From Nageia nagi (Eukaryota > Pinophyta), in contig JBITNC010000001.1 in NCBI GenBank assembly GCA_050084985.1, positions 187,054,001-187,118,000 of the forward strand: 64,000 bases of DNA. Reading direction: 5' to 3'. Below, piece after piece: positions 21,417 through 33,440 of the stretch. How positions within the stretch are numbered: the stretch's first letter is position 1; each line of letters begins with the position of its first letter. The notes under the pieces are model-generated. The model searched no databases and had not been told where the DNA came from. It was given only the letters and a program-made list of their open reading frames with translations. The translations under genes were made by a program, and so were the position numbers.

Positions 21417-24400
21417 TCAACATTTACTCCTTTTTTTAAGGCAACTTTACCAACCTAATAAAATTCTTAAGTTTATAGAATTGAGCTTCAAGAAGGGGTT
21501 TAGTGAATAAATTAGTAGATTGTAGGACTGATGGAAAATACTGCAAGTGTAAAAGACCATCCAAAACCTTCTCTCTAATGAAGTGGGATTATATTTCTAC
21601 ATGCTTTATTCTCTGATAGACAACAAGATTCTTTGCCAAAGCAATAGTTGACTCATTATCTAAAGAAATTTGAGATGGATGAACTTGCCATACCTAATCA
21701 CTTTCAAAATATACCTCAAGCAAATGGCTTCCTGGGTTGCAACTAACATTGCATGCTATTAAACCTTTATGGTGGAGAGAGTAGTAGTAGGTTGCTTCTT
21801 GGAAGCCCAAGAGATAGCACCTTAACCAATGATAAACACATAAGAAAAGGTTTATTTTCTATCATCTATATCTCTGCCATTGCCAAAATCTAAAACTTTT
21901 GATAGAATAAATGAGGAAAACTTATCATACTTGAGAGCAAGATCCTTAGTGCCCACAACATACCTCAAAATTTGCTTAATTGCATTGAGGTGCTCAACAT
22001 ACAACTTTTGCATAAAGCAAGCCAAATTCATGACAAAGGTAATATTTGGCCTAAAGATAGTTAAATATAGAAGACTAATAATTACTTTCCTCTAAGACAT
22101 AGCATCTTCCAACTGAGAGTTGGAACTAAGAGATAAAGTGATTCCAAGAGAGATTGGGATTGTAGCATGTTTGCACTCCTCAATTTCAAACTTTTTCAAG
22201 ATATCTGAGATATACTTGGATTGATAAAGATAAGTACAATCTTTGTATTGATATACTTGCATACCAAAATAGTAGTGCAATAGACCAAGGTCTATCATTT
22301 TAAAATTTGCCTTAAGTTTGGATATGAAGTCTTGTATGAGGACTATATTATTCCTTATAATCAATAGATCATCCACATAGAGAAGAATCAAGATCAATTT
22401 TTGTCCTTGGTTGAGCATATAAAGATTTATGTCAGAAAAGCATTTAGAAAACCCAATGTCCTAAAAGAATCTTGAAATCTTATGGTACCAGGCCTAAGGG
22501 GCTTGCTTAAGTCCATACAAAGACTTCTCTAGCTTGCAAATAAAGGAATATTTACCTTCCACAACAAACCCTTCTAGTTGGTTCATGTAGATTTCCACAT
22601 CTAAGTTATCATTGAGAAAAGCACTCTTGACATCAAGTTGAAAAACTTTTCATCTTTGAGCTGCTATAAGAGTAAGGATCACCCTGACAGTAGGCATCTT
22701 TACCATTGGAGCAAAGGTTTCATCATAATCAAATCCATATTTTTGAGCAAAACCCTTAGCTACTAACCTTGCTTTGTATTTCTCAATTTCTCTAATTAAA
22801 TTATATTTGACCTTGTAAACCTCTTTATTACCAATCACATATGTTCATTTGGATAAGGAACCAAATCCCAAGTTTTATTCTTCATTAGAGCCTCATACTC
22901 CACATTCATTGCATTCATCCAACATTCTTTCTTTGAAGCTTATTTAAATGATGAGAGCTCATTCTTACTATCAAATTTAGCAAATAAAGATTTATTAAAG
23001 GTCATACTTCTTATTATCCTTTGTATTGGAGAGCTTTGTTCCTTAAGTGGAAAATCCACACTGACATCCAACAAGTTAGGTGCAACAAAAGAATCATCAC
23101 CTTCATCAAGGTTCTCACAAGAAGCAAATTCTTTTGGAAGTTCATTGAACTTTACATCCCTTGACATAAAGACTTTTTTGGAGGAAGGTTGGTATATCTT
23201 GTAGCCCCTATGTTGATTTTCATAGCCCATAAAGATTCACTTTTTAGATATCTTATCTAGCTTCTTCCTTTTCTTTGAAACAACAAAGGCATAAGCATCA
23301 CAACTAAAGACCCTAAAGAGAGAGATGTTAGGTTTCTTTCATGTACATGCCTCATATAGAGTTTTACCTTTAATTGCTTTTGTAGGACACCTATTTAAGA
23401 TGTAAATTGAAGTATTTACAACTTCACCCTATAAGAAACTAGAAAGATCTCTTAACATACATCTTATCATTTCTTGAATGGTTCTATTCTTCCTTTTGGC
23501 TACACCATTCTACCAACGAGTGTAAGGGATTGTAAATTACCTCTTGAATCCATACTTAGTACAAAAATCATTGAATTCATTGTTATTATACTCATTCATA
23601 TTATTAGATCTTAACATATTGATTTTGAATCCAAATTGATTTTCTATCAAAGCTTTAAAATCTTTGAACCTATCAAAGGTTTGGTCCTTGTGCTCTTAAA
23701 GATAACCAAACATCATTCTGCTAAAGTCATTAATAAAAGTCAAGACATAAGATACTCCCCCAAGTAATTTAGTTAGAAAAGGACTTATCAAATCTGAATG
23801 CACAAGCGAAAGTAGGTGAGTTGCTCTAGTTGCCTTATCTTTTGGAATTCTTTTTCGATTTATTTTACCTAGAATGCACTTCTCGCAAAGACCAATTGTA
23901 AGTGATATTGTAGGCAAACCTTCCATAAGATCATGATTTCTCATAACTTGAATGTTCTTATCATTTAGATGGTCTAATATATGGTTCCAAAGATTTCCTC
24001 TAGATCAAACATTAGTTGCAAGACATATCTTTGTTGGATATTGATCCACAATGTAAAGGTCATCTTTGACTGATCCTTTCACCAAAGTAGCAAGACCCTT
24101 TTTCATGTACATTATCAAGAATCTTTCCTTGTAACCACACACTCCCAATACCTTGGACTTCAAGGACTAAATTATCATCTATCATAATTGCATATTTTAT
24201 ATACTTATAAAATTTTTCAAACTTATCTTTTTCAAAACACGTGATTAGTGCATCTAGAATCAATAATCCAATCATTTGATAAAGTGTGAGATAAAGTAAA
24301 AGATAACAACATAAGAAAAATTCTTGTTCTTCTTCTTATTAATATATATGTTTGATTTTTTAGATCCTTTTTCACTTTGTTATTTCTTTTTCTTATAGCA

Positions 24401-25207
24401 ATCAACTTCCTTATGACCATAGATGTCATAGAAATTACAATTTCCATCAAATTTGGCTTTGATTTTCTTTGACTTATCATGATCATAAATTTTCTTGTTT
24501 CTAACATTCTTGAAGTTTTTTTTAGGAGCATGAGCTTCTTTTTTTTGGTTATGGATTTTTTTTTTGAAGTGAGGCTTCATTGGACCTAATGCCACAAAAA
24601 GATCCTTAGGAGTAGTGACCAACACTTTATTATTAAGTATTTCCTCATGTTTCAAGAGAAGCCTTGGCAAATTTTCCAAGGAGAACACTTCTTTATCATC
24701 ATTAAGACTAGTTTCAATAACTATTAGAAAGTGGATAAATTTAGTAGAGAGGCTTTGAAGAAAGATGAAAGTTAAAAACTCATCGTTGATCCAATTGCAA
24801 CCACACCCTACAAGCCAAGTCCTAAGGTCAATAACCTTATTCAAATGTATTGCCACACTTTGTTTTTTCTCTTGATTTGATTGTAATATCTTCTAAAGAA
24901 TGGTGAACCTTCTAGAGAATTTGGTGCTAAGGTAGATACTTTTTAGTTTATCCTAAGCTTCTTTTACAAAGTTTGAAGAAGATATCATGAGGAGGATTTC
25001 ATCTAAAATAACATGAAAGATCAGAGAGGTTGCTAAATCATTATTTGTATTATAAGTTTTAAGTTCCTTCTCCCTTGATAGAGTAACTTGATTTTCATTG
25101 ATAATCATCCAAATTTTCCATGCTTGAAGTTCTGCTTTCATCCTAGGTTCCCAAATACCAAAATTGGAACCATCTAGGATATGCTTGGGTGCAAAAGAAT
25201 CTCCCAT
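21417..25207 (-). pseudogene. Broken copia gag-pol polyprotein of B
   Basis: The frame starts at ATG 25207 (MGDSFAPKHILDGSNFG). Gag keeps FDGNCNFYDIYGHKEVDC near 24445, where the second knuckle Cys is Tyr. Integrase shows GLCEKCILGKINR (about 23880) and VHSDLISPF. At the third catalytic position it reads NGVAKRKNRTI, with Lys for Glu (23494-23496), and the second Asp is Asn. RT shows [13 protein letters not shown] (about 22700) and YVDDLL (about 22380). RNase H is present but degraded, with stops and frame changes. Unlike A and C, gag codon 34 is Met, not a stop. B is inactive. Confidence 0.88.
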
Positions 25208-25490
25208 TACTACAAAATAATATGAAGGAGATAAAAAAATGTAAGCATACATGTTGAGTCTAAAAAATATTAATCATACAAATGCATGTTCGAACTAATC
25301 AACAAATCAAATGCTTAAATTTTTAACAAGCATAATAATCATCCATCCAATATTTTTATCACCAAGTATAATCATAAGTGTTGAGGCTTGTTTTCTTGTC
25401 TAAAATTAGGTCTTCACTTGGATGCCTACAAGGATCCCAAGTCCTACCAATCCTCAACCAGTTCACCTTGGGCAATAGTATACTATCATA

Positions 25491-26280
25491 AGGAGAAGTA
25501 CTAGCTATTTTATAAGGTTATGAAGTATGTTGGATGGACTAAATTAATTATCTTGATTAAATTTTTAATTTTTCTTCTAGGTTATGAGGATAATCCTTGA
25601 ATGGATGGAAAAACATGTGGTATCACTACACACATGCCTATCCACCTATATAGTGTTAAATCCAGATCAATAGAGGACTTAGGCGTAATTAAGAAGTACA
25701 AACTTTTCATCACTTAAGTTTTCAAATTAAAAAGGCTCTAGTCTACCTTATCCTCACCTCATGGCTCTCCAAAAAAGTCATGTTGTAGAATAAAGATGTA
25801 GATGTGTTCATTTTGAGGGAAGTAATTTTCAATGTTTACATACTTTGTATATAAAGTAAAAGTAAAAAATAATAAATTGCTTACAAGGAGAAGTACAAGC
25901 TATTTTATAAGGTTATGAAGTATGTTGGATCGATTAAATTAATTATCTTGATTAAATTTTAAATTTTTCTCCTTGGTTATGAGGATAATCCTTAAATGGA
26001 TGGACAAACATGTGGTATCACTACACACATGCCTATCCACCTATATAGAGTTAAATCCAGATCAATAGAGGACTTAGGGGTAATTAAGAAGTACAATCTT
26101 TTCATCACTTAAGTTGTCAAATTAAAAAGGCTTTAGTCTACCTTACCCTCACCTCATGGCTCCCCAAATAAGTTATGTTGCAGAATAAAGATGCAAATGT
26201 GTTCATTTTAAGGGAAGCAATTTTCAATGTTTGCATACTTTGTATATAAAGTAAAAGTAAAAAATAATAAATTGCTTTTA
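25491..26280 (-). repeat. 395-bp tandem duplication in the B leader
   Basis: AGGAGAAGTA starts at 25491 and again at 25886, and both copies run collinearly to CAAATTGCTT-like sequence near 25880 and 26280. Identity is high, about 90% or more by eye. The unit is the pre-gag block conserved in A, C and D, so B carries that block twice. Confidence 0.85.
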
Positions 26281-27174
26281 AAAATGAAACTACATCCAAC
26301 ATCAACCATAAGTATGAGCCAAAGAGTCCAATGGGTTTTGTTACAACCCCTAATGGATATTTTTACTAACTTTCATTAAGTTTAAGTAACAACAAATGAG
26401 CTTAAGAGTCCAATGGGTTTTGTTACAACTCCTAATGGATCTCTATACAAAGGTTCATTGTCCAAAAAAATTAGGAATTCTTCCCCTTATTACTTAAAAT
26501 TGGACTTAGAATAATTTCTTATTTGTAATTTTATTAAAAAAATGCATAGCCAAAAAATATTTAAGAGAACTTTTATTCATCCACATGTGTGCAATAATTA
26601 TGCACCAGGATAAAATTTTAAGCCATACATTTAAAATTTTTATCCACTTAGCAATAATTATGCATTTAAAAATTAGCCATCCACCTATGTGCATCATGCA
26701 TTAACATAAAAACTTTAAACCATGTACTTAAGAATTAAGTAAATACTTGGATAATTTAACCTTAAATATATAATTAATAAAGTCCCTTATTAGCACTTAA
26801 GGAGAAAATATTAAAAAATTAATGAAAATAGCTCATATTTATTATTATTATTATTATTATTTTAAAAACTAAAGTCCACACTTAAAAAAAAATAAAAAGT
26901 TTGCCTTTTTTTTTAAAAAATTTCTATTTAAAAAAAAACTTGCCTATGTTTAAAAAAATACCCCTCGTATTTTTTTTTAAAAACTTGACCTCAAAAAAAT
27001 ATGCCCATATATATATTTTGAAACAACATAAAAAATTTAAGTTTTCTGATAAATGGTTGTAGCGTAGAGGAGGAGGAGGAGGGCACAACAGAGAGAAGAG
27101 GGTGTAAGAGAGCAGTTAGGCAATGGTAGGGTGAAGTGGCCATAGATAAAAGCAATAGGGGAGAGGGCACCCAT

Positions 27175-27435
27175 GGTGATGGCCCCTTGGGGGTCGCACG
27201 CCCAACCAAGTGATACCACTTGGGGTTGTGTGCCTAACGGGTGATGCCCCTTATGATCGTGCACCCAGCATGTGGTGCCTCTTGGGGTCACATGCCCAAA
27301 AAGGGTGATGTCCCTTAGGGTCATGCTCCCAATGAGGGTGATGCCCCTTGGGGTTGTGTGCCTAGGGAGGATGATGCCCCTTGGGGTCGTACGCCCTACG
27401 GGTGACACCCCTTGGGGTTGCATCCCCAGCCAAAG
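27175..27435 (-). repeat. GC-rich 33-bp coding minisatellite in the B leader
   Basis: About eight units of roughly 32-35 bases, each with GATGCCCCTTGGGG or a variant, start near 27177, 27212, 27243, 27273, 27307, 27340, 27373 and 27403. GC content is far above the surroundings. On the element's sense strand an open frame (27423-27037) reads an 11-residue repeat such as TTPRGIILPRH and TTPRGITLIGS. It then continues into a Ser/Leu-rich tail. I do not recognise the protein. CpG-containing words survive in several units, which is unusual in this CpG-poor window. Confidence 0.75.
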
Positions 27436-28162
27436 TTATGTGTACCCCTTGGGCTATGAATGCACCCTTATGGTGATATATTTTTTTATTTAAAAAAAAT
27501 ATTTTTTTAAACATATATTTTTTATTATTAAAAAAATAGATTTAATAATTTAAAAAAATTATTATTTAAAAAAAATTAAATCTATATTTTAAAAAGAATA
27601 CAATATTTTTTAAAATATTACCATCTTTTAAAGAAAAATAAATCACATATATTTTTTAAACATATAAGACTTTACATGCATTATTGCATGCATGCAATTT
27701 AATTTTTACAAACATACTAGTATTGTAAAAAAAATTGCAATAATAACATTATTGTAAAATTTTTTTACAAAACTTTTAACTATTGCTACACTAAGTAGAA
27801 ACTTGCAAATTTAAGCTATAATAACTTAGTATTGCAAAATTTAAGCAAATTTACTCAAAACTTGCATATTATTGCTACACATTAGTAATTTTACTTAAAA
27901 AAATTACAACTTAACAAAATAAAGTATAGCAATAACATAAAAATAAACCAAAATGTTAGTATAGCCAATATATACTTTGAACAAATTTTGCTAAATAAAA
28001 CTTGATAATCAAGGAACCAAAAAGGTTAATGGTAAAGCAAAATTTGACAATGACCAAGGTAGGAGGGAAATTATACCTTCAAGCCCTTTTACCTCAACAA
28101 AGTAGATGTAGAAAGAAGAAAAAGGACCTTCAAAGATGTTGAAGAAGAGCCTCTAAGAATGT

Positions 28163-28173
28163 CTCTAATATCA
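28163..28173 (-). other. Mutated primer binding site of B
   Basis: On the minus strand TGATATTAGAG lies two bases after the 5' LTR and corresponds to TGGTATCAGAG, with two transitions. It no longer pairs perfectly with initiator tRNA-Met. Confidence 0.7.
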
Positions 28174-28175
28174 CT

Positions 28176-28582
28176 TGATGAAGCTAACCCTTTCTAAATT
28201 AATCTCTAGTTTACTAAGATCTCAAAAAGACACTTACAACATCAACATGATAACCCAATAACACAAGCCAATCTTACAAATTATACAAGATATAAAGTGG
28301 TTCCTCCCTCCTTGGAAGTACATCTACTAACGAAGATCTTCTTTTTCTCAAGGACCTCTCTTATAGAATCTCTCCTCTCTCTCCAAACCCTAAACCTAGC
28401 TTTACAATTATTTCATTACAATGAGAGGATGGGTACCTCTCTATTTCTAAGAAGAGACCCGCCCTTTAAGGTGTTTCTATATTTATTCCCTTAATTATTT
28501 AAGGTATCTAAAGATACTTTTAAGCATTAAGTGAATTTACATTAAAGAGAAATATTGCAATATTACATTACAAATTCTAATA
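28176..28582 (-). repeat. 5' LTR of element B
   Basis: 407 bp. The terminal TG on the minus strand has become TA (28581-28582). The TATA box has changed: the display reads TATTTCTA (28442-28449) where the 3' LTR has TATTTATA. The LTR that should drive B has therefore lost its TATA motif. Confidence 0.9.
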
Positions 28583-31500
28583 AACATAATATGCAACAAT
28601 AACAACAATAAGGTTTGTCTCCATACGATCAAGGTGTGCAAAAAAAGAAAAGACCCATTGGATTTACTAAACAACAACAATTACAAGCATAACTAGTGTT
28701 TAATTTACATCAAAGCAAATCACCAAAAATGCACTATAATAAGTAAAATATCTAAAAATAGCACAAACATGATCAAATGTTAGGTAGAAATAGAAAAGGA
28801 TGATCTAAAGCATGCTCTTTATCATCATGTAGTCATGGAGAGTATAGATATCAAGATCCTTATCTAGCTAAGAAAAAATAAGTTTCACTTAAAAATTGAC
28901 AAAATCAACTTCAAAAACATCACTTGCCTCCAACCAAAGATAAGGGACAACTGTAATACCCTCCTAGACTACAATTACCCTTATGATGAGCACATCGATC
29001 TCCACCTCCCTCTCCATCATATGATGGGATTAATTATGATGCCAAGACACCTTTTGAATAAAGGTATGAATCATTTACAAGGTATGAAGTAAGAACAAAT
29101 CATAGGAATGAAGAATACCCTATGTATCCTCAAAATCAACCAGAAGAAAAGGATGAATTTCTTAAAAGATTAAAAGAAATTGAAAGAGAATTGCATATGC
29201 AGGGTAAGCAAAAGGTATCGTATGAAATAATTTGTAACGAATGAATTCATCATAGTGTCTAAAAAAAGGAGATTCCTTTCAAATTTGAAATTCCAAAAAT
29301 CAAACCATTTTAAGGAAAGGAAAATTCTAAAGAACATCTTAGATGATTCAAATATTCAAGTTTTGTCATTGCTAATGATGATTCACTAATGCTATGTATC
29401 TTTTTTATGAAACTTATTGGCCAAGCAATGGATTGGTACAACAACTTAACATAATATAACATCAATTCATATTCTCAATTAACAAATTTATTCTTGGAAT
29501 ATTTTAGTATTAATATTAAAGATAAAATGTTTATTACTGATCTTATAAGACTATAATAATTCCAAGATGAATTGATCACTAATTTCATCTCAAGATGGAG
29601 AGTAATATTGACAAGCATGCCTTATACTCTACCTTAAGAGGAGTTATTCAAGATGTTTAGTCAAAGTTATTTAAGGCCTATTGCTGGTACCCTATTGATT
29701 CAACAACATACGACCTTTAAAGAAGCCATTTCTAAGGCTGTCATAATTGAAAAAGTTAAAATCCAAGACGACGATATAAAAACTAAAAAAGGGAACCTTA
29801 TGTCAAGAATAACAATCAAACAAAATAATACCAACCAATAAAGTTTCTATTGCTAAAGTGGTAGAATCGTATCCTCCACAAAATGAGGAAAAGGATCTAA
29901 ACCCAAAACAAAGTTCACACTTTTGTCAGAATCTCTTTATGATATTTTGAGAAAACTATGTGGTCATCAAGTAATTAGTTTATTGGATATAAGACTAGAA
30001 TACCCTAAAGCTAAAGAAAGCATATGGTATAACAAGAATAAATTTTGCCATTACCATCATCAAAAGGGAAATGATACAGATAAATGTAGGACATTAAAAC
30101 AAAAGATTCAAGATTTGATCGACAAGATGGTATAACAAGAATGGATTTTCCCATTACCATCATCAAAAGGAAAATGATATGGATAAATGTAGGACATTAA
30201 AACATAAGATTCAAAATTTGATCAATAATGGGAAATTAGAAGTTGATAATCCTATAGCTATCTCAAATCAAAACTTAAGAATCTATCAAAATCCTCTACC
30301 TTAACATCAAGCTAATAATATATCATTGCATCCACCTGAGAACCAAGCAACACATAATTAGAGCAATGATAATTAAACCTTCATAGGAATGATCAATGTT
30401 ACTTCAAGAGCTCAAAATGTACAATGAAGATAAAATATCATTCCAAACAACCAAGAAGATGAGATTTATGTGCAACCACACATACCTAGGCCATAACCTC
30501 CTAAAGTCTCTATGAAGGGAGCTCTACATCAACAAATAAAAAATTCACATGTAAAAAAGTCTCTATTTGAATTATTACAACAATCCAAGAACCATAGAGA
30601 TGCAATGAATCAATTATTACAAATGATTGAACTATATATAAATAATCCCAAAAGCTTTGTGTCTTTTGTAGGAAATATTAAGACAAGTAAAAAACCTACT
30701 ATTGTTTTCTATGATCATGAAGTTAAACATTTGAATGGGGTACATAGTCAAGATCCACCTTTGCACATTATAGCTAAGGTATATGGAATAACTCTTAAGA
30801 GAATCTTAATTGATGAAAGTTCAATAATAAATATTATTTCAACAACTAAATATAAGAATTTAAACCTTCCTTTTTCGCATATTTATGGACCATCACTACA
30901 ACTAAAAGTGTTTAATGATGCTTTATATTAAATAATGGGATCAATCTCACTGCCCATTACTGTGGGATCTAAAATAGTGCAAACATTGTTATAAGTAATT
31001 GAAGGAGATATTACACAATATAATATACTTTTAGGGAGTCCTTGGATTAGGGATATGCAACGTGTCCCATCAACATATCATAATTATTTGAAGTATATTC
31101 ATAAGGTTATAGTACATTATGTGCTTGGAGATGAAAACCTATATTCACATTGTAATAATACTCATTTACCTAATGATGTAGCCCTACCATCTACTCATTA
31201 CTTTACAAAACCAATACTAATAGAAGGACCATTGATTACTAGTGTGGGTAAGAATAATTCCACATCCTTAAGTGCTTCAAAATAAAAACATGTTATTGAT
31301 CAAGCATCATCCAATACTTAACAAAAGGTCGATAATAATTGACAACTAAAGATAGAACCCACACCACAAGACATTCTTGGGAAGAAAGAGAGCATGCAAG
31401 TTAGATGAACTAAGTAAAGCTTATTCATAAAAAAATCCATCTCTAATTAATACCTCATCAAAAAGTGATGACTATAAGGAAGATGATAAGCCATCAAAAA
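28583..31500 (+). pseudogene. Gag C-terminal part and protease of element G
   Basis: After copia B the gag of G resumes. A gypsy gag core is readable at about 29270-29800 (PFKFEIPKIKPF, then AMDWYNNL and SYLRPIAGTLL). The zinc knuckle FCHYHHQKGNDTDKC lies near 30042-30086, the form seen in Tat elements. A second, partly repeated copy of the same segment follows at about 30130-30220, so this part is duplicated. The protease domain is near 30770-30930, with LIDESSIINI holding the expected active-site Asp although the usual D-S/T-G is altered. Several stops and frame changes break the reading. Confidence 0.7.
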
Positions 31501-33440
31501 TTTACCCAGTAATAATAAAATTGTTGGATTTAGGTATAGGAGAACTTAGAGTTGATAATTTGATCTTTAATATTCCCTTTGCTCATGAAATGGGATGACC
31601 TAAATAATCTCCCAGTGTAGTGGAGAAATTGGTACCATTAGGAAGATCCCCTAATCAAACTCTTTTTGTTTATTTAGGTCCTATAGTACCACCTCTCATC
31701 CCTTTACCTAAACCATATGAAGGTGTTTTTTAAAATTCATTGAAATACTTATCACCTTATGTGAGACCATTTGTTCAAAGATATTTTAATAAATGTCAAT
31801 GGAAGGGTTAAGGTTTAGGTTGTTATGAATAAGAACCTTGATATACAATCAATAGCTATTACTAATTTCCAATTGATAAAATAGTATTGGGATACAAATG
31901 TAAGAATAAAAAAGGAATCTCATCATGAAATAATCGAATTAGAATTGGAAAATCTTAAATATGAGGAACCATATAAAGGCTTTGAATGGATACCAAATCA
32001 AGAAAACTTAGATCCTAAAGTGTTAATACCATAAAATTTATTCTTTAACATTATTTTAATTAACATGGTTCAAATCAAAGAAATATCTAATTCGAGTCCA
32101 AAAAGGATATCTTTTGACTGCTCTGGGAGTGATGAGTTTGAATCATTAAGTCCATCAAACTCGAGTTGTTTTTCATCATACTTCATGGTAGATGAAGACA
32201 CCATAGATTTTACACTCATTTCCAAAAGATTTACAATACAAGAATTCAAAGATATAGATGTTATACTTAAAACCTTTGAACTCATAATAAATATGATATT
32301 AGATGATCAAGATTTAGGTGAAGATGAAGAATACAACCAAAATGATATAAAATTGATTTTAGTACCAAATCAATTAGAAGAAAGGTCTCATATGTTAATT
32401 AAAGAAACTATTGAGGTAAATTTAAGTGATGACCCTAACAACCTAAAGATTATTCAATTAGTAAAATCACTAAATTAATATGAGATATTAGAATTTGTAT
32501 CTATACTTAAAGAAAAATAAAAGATATTTGCATGGTCATATGCTAATATGCTGGGATTAGATTCAAACCTAGTGGTGTACAATCTAGGTATTAAGGAGGA
32601 TGCTAAACCAATTAAATAAAAGTTATACAATATGCCCCCTACAATAGCCTTAATAATAGAAGAAGAACTATAAAAACTCTTAGAAGCAAGATTCATACAT
32701 CCTATTGATTATTTTGATTAGATCTCCAACATGGTGCCAGTTAAAAAGTCTAATGAAATAATTTGCATATGCACAAATTTTAGAGACTTAAACAAAGCTT
32801 GCCCTAAAGATGATTTTTATTTACCAAACATTGAAAATTTAGTTGATTCTAGTGGTGGACATGAAATGTTATCTCTCATGGAAAAAATTTTAGGGTATAA
32901 TAAAATAAAAGTAGCACCAAAAGATCAACATAAAACAACCTTCATAATGCCTTGGGGAATATTTTGTTATAAAGTAATACCCTTCAGCCTAAATAATGTG
33001 GGAGTTACTTACCAATAAGTAATGGCATATATTTTTCATGATTACATACATGATATTATGAAAGATTACGTAGATGATGTATTAGCCAAATCTAAAACCA
33101 AAGAAGACCATCCAAATGTACTCATGAAGATATTCAATAGATTACTGAAACATAATATTTGACTAAATCCCAAGAAATATGTTTTTAGGGTCACTTTAGG
33201 AAAAGTACTAGGTTTTATTATTTCCATATGAGAAATCAAAGTAGATCCTAATAAGATAAAATCAATAGTGAATATGCTTCCCTCTTCAAATATAAAATAA
33301 TTGCAAAGTCTACAAGGTAAATTACAAGCGATATCAAATAAATGTAAACCATTTAACAAATTGTTAAAAAAGGGGATTACATTCCACTAGGGAAATGAAA
33401 AATAAGAAGTGTTTGATGAAATAAAATATTACTTTTATCA
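31501..33440 (+). pseudogene. Reverse transcriptase of element G
   Basis: The RT domain occupies about 32560-33330. Recognisable blocks are MVPVKKSNEII, FRDLNKACPKDDFYLPNIE (about 32785-32840), DQHKTTFIMPWGIFCYKVIPF and YVDDVLAKSK (33069-33098), which holds the catalytic Asp pair. The sequence KACPKD at this place is typical of the Tat lineage. The segment 31501-32560 is the protease-RT linker, with an Asp/Glu-rich open frame at 32065-32478. Stops occur after AGVTYQ-like sequence (about 33017) and in the thumb region. Confidence 0.75.

Larger units (their letters stand above)
25208..28162 (-). other. Long leader of B
   Basis: Nearly 3 kb lie between the PBS and gag. Close to gag the blocks conserved in A, C and D are present, including the inverse of CATTCAGGGATTATCC-like sequence, and about 395 bases of them are duplicated. 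Further upstream lie two copies of the GGGTT/AACCC hairpin block (26333-26349 and 26415-26432, the second with AACTC), an AT-rich zone with an ATT microsatellite (26839-26861), the GC-rich minisatellite and a long A/T-only zone (27480-27960). Confidence 0.65.
20233..28582 (-). mobile_element. Ty1/copia retrotransposon B, nested in G
   Basis: Reading on the minus strand: 5' LTR 28582-28176, PBS, leader, gag start 25207, pol to 21417, 3' UTR, PPT and 3' LTR 20651-20233. Length is 8,350 bp. Flanking five-mers AAAAT (20228-20232) and AACAT (28583-28587) differ at one base and are probably the TSD. LTRs differ at roughly 36 of 407-419 positions (about 9%) plus indels. B interrupts gag of G, so G is older. 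B belongs to the A/C/D family by protein and leader similarity but has its own LTR sequence. Confidence 0.92.

Noticed and set aside
27272-27493. Plus-strand ORF in the GC-rich repeat
   Set aside because: It is the antisense shadow of the 33-bp repeat in the leader of B; the element's sense strand is minus.
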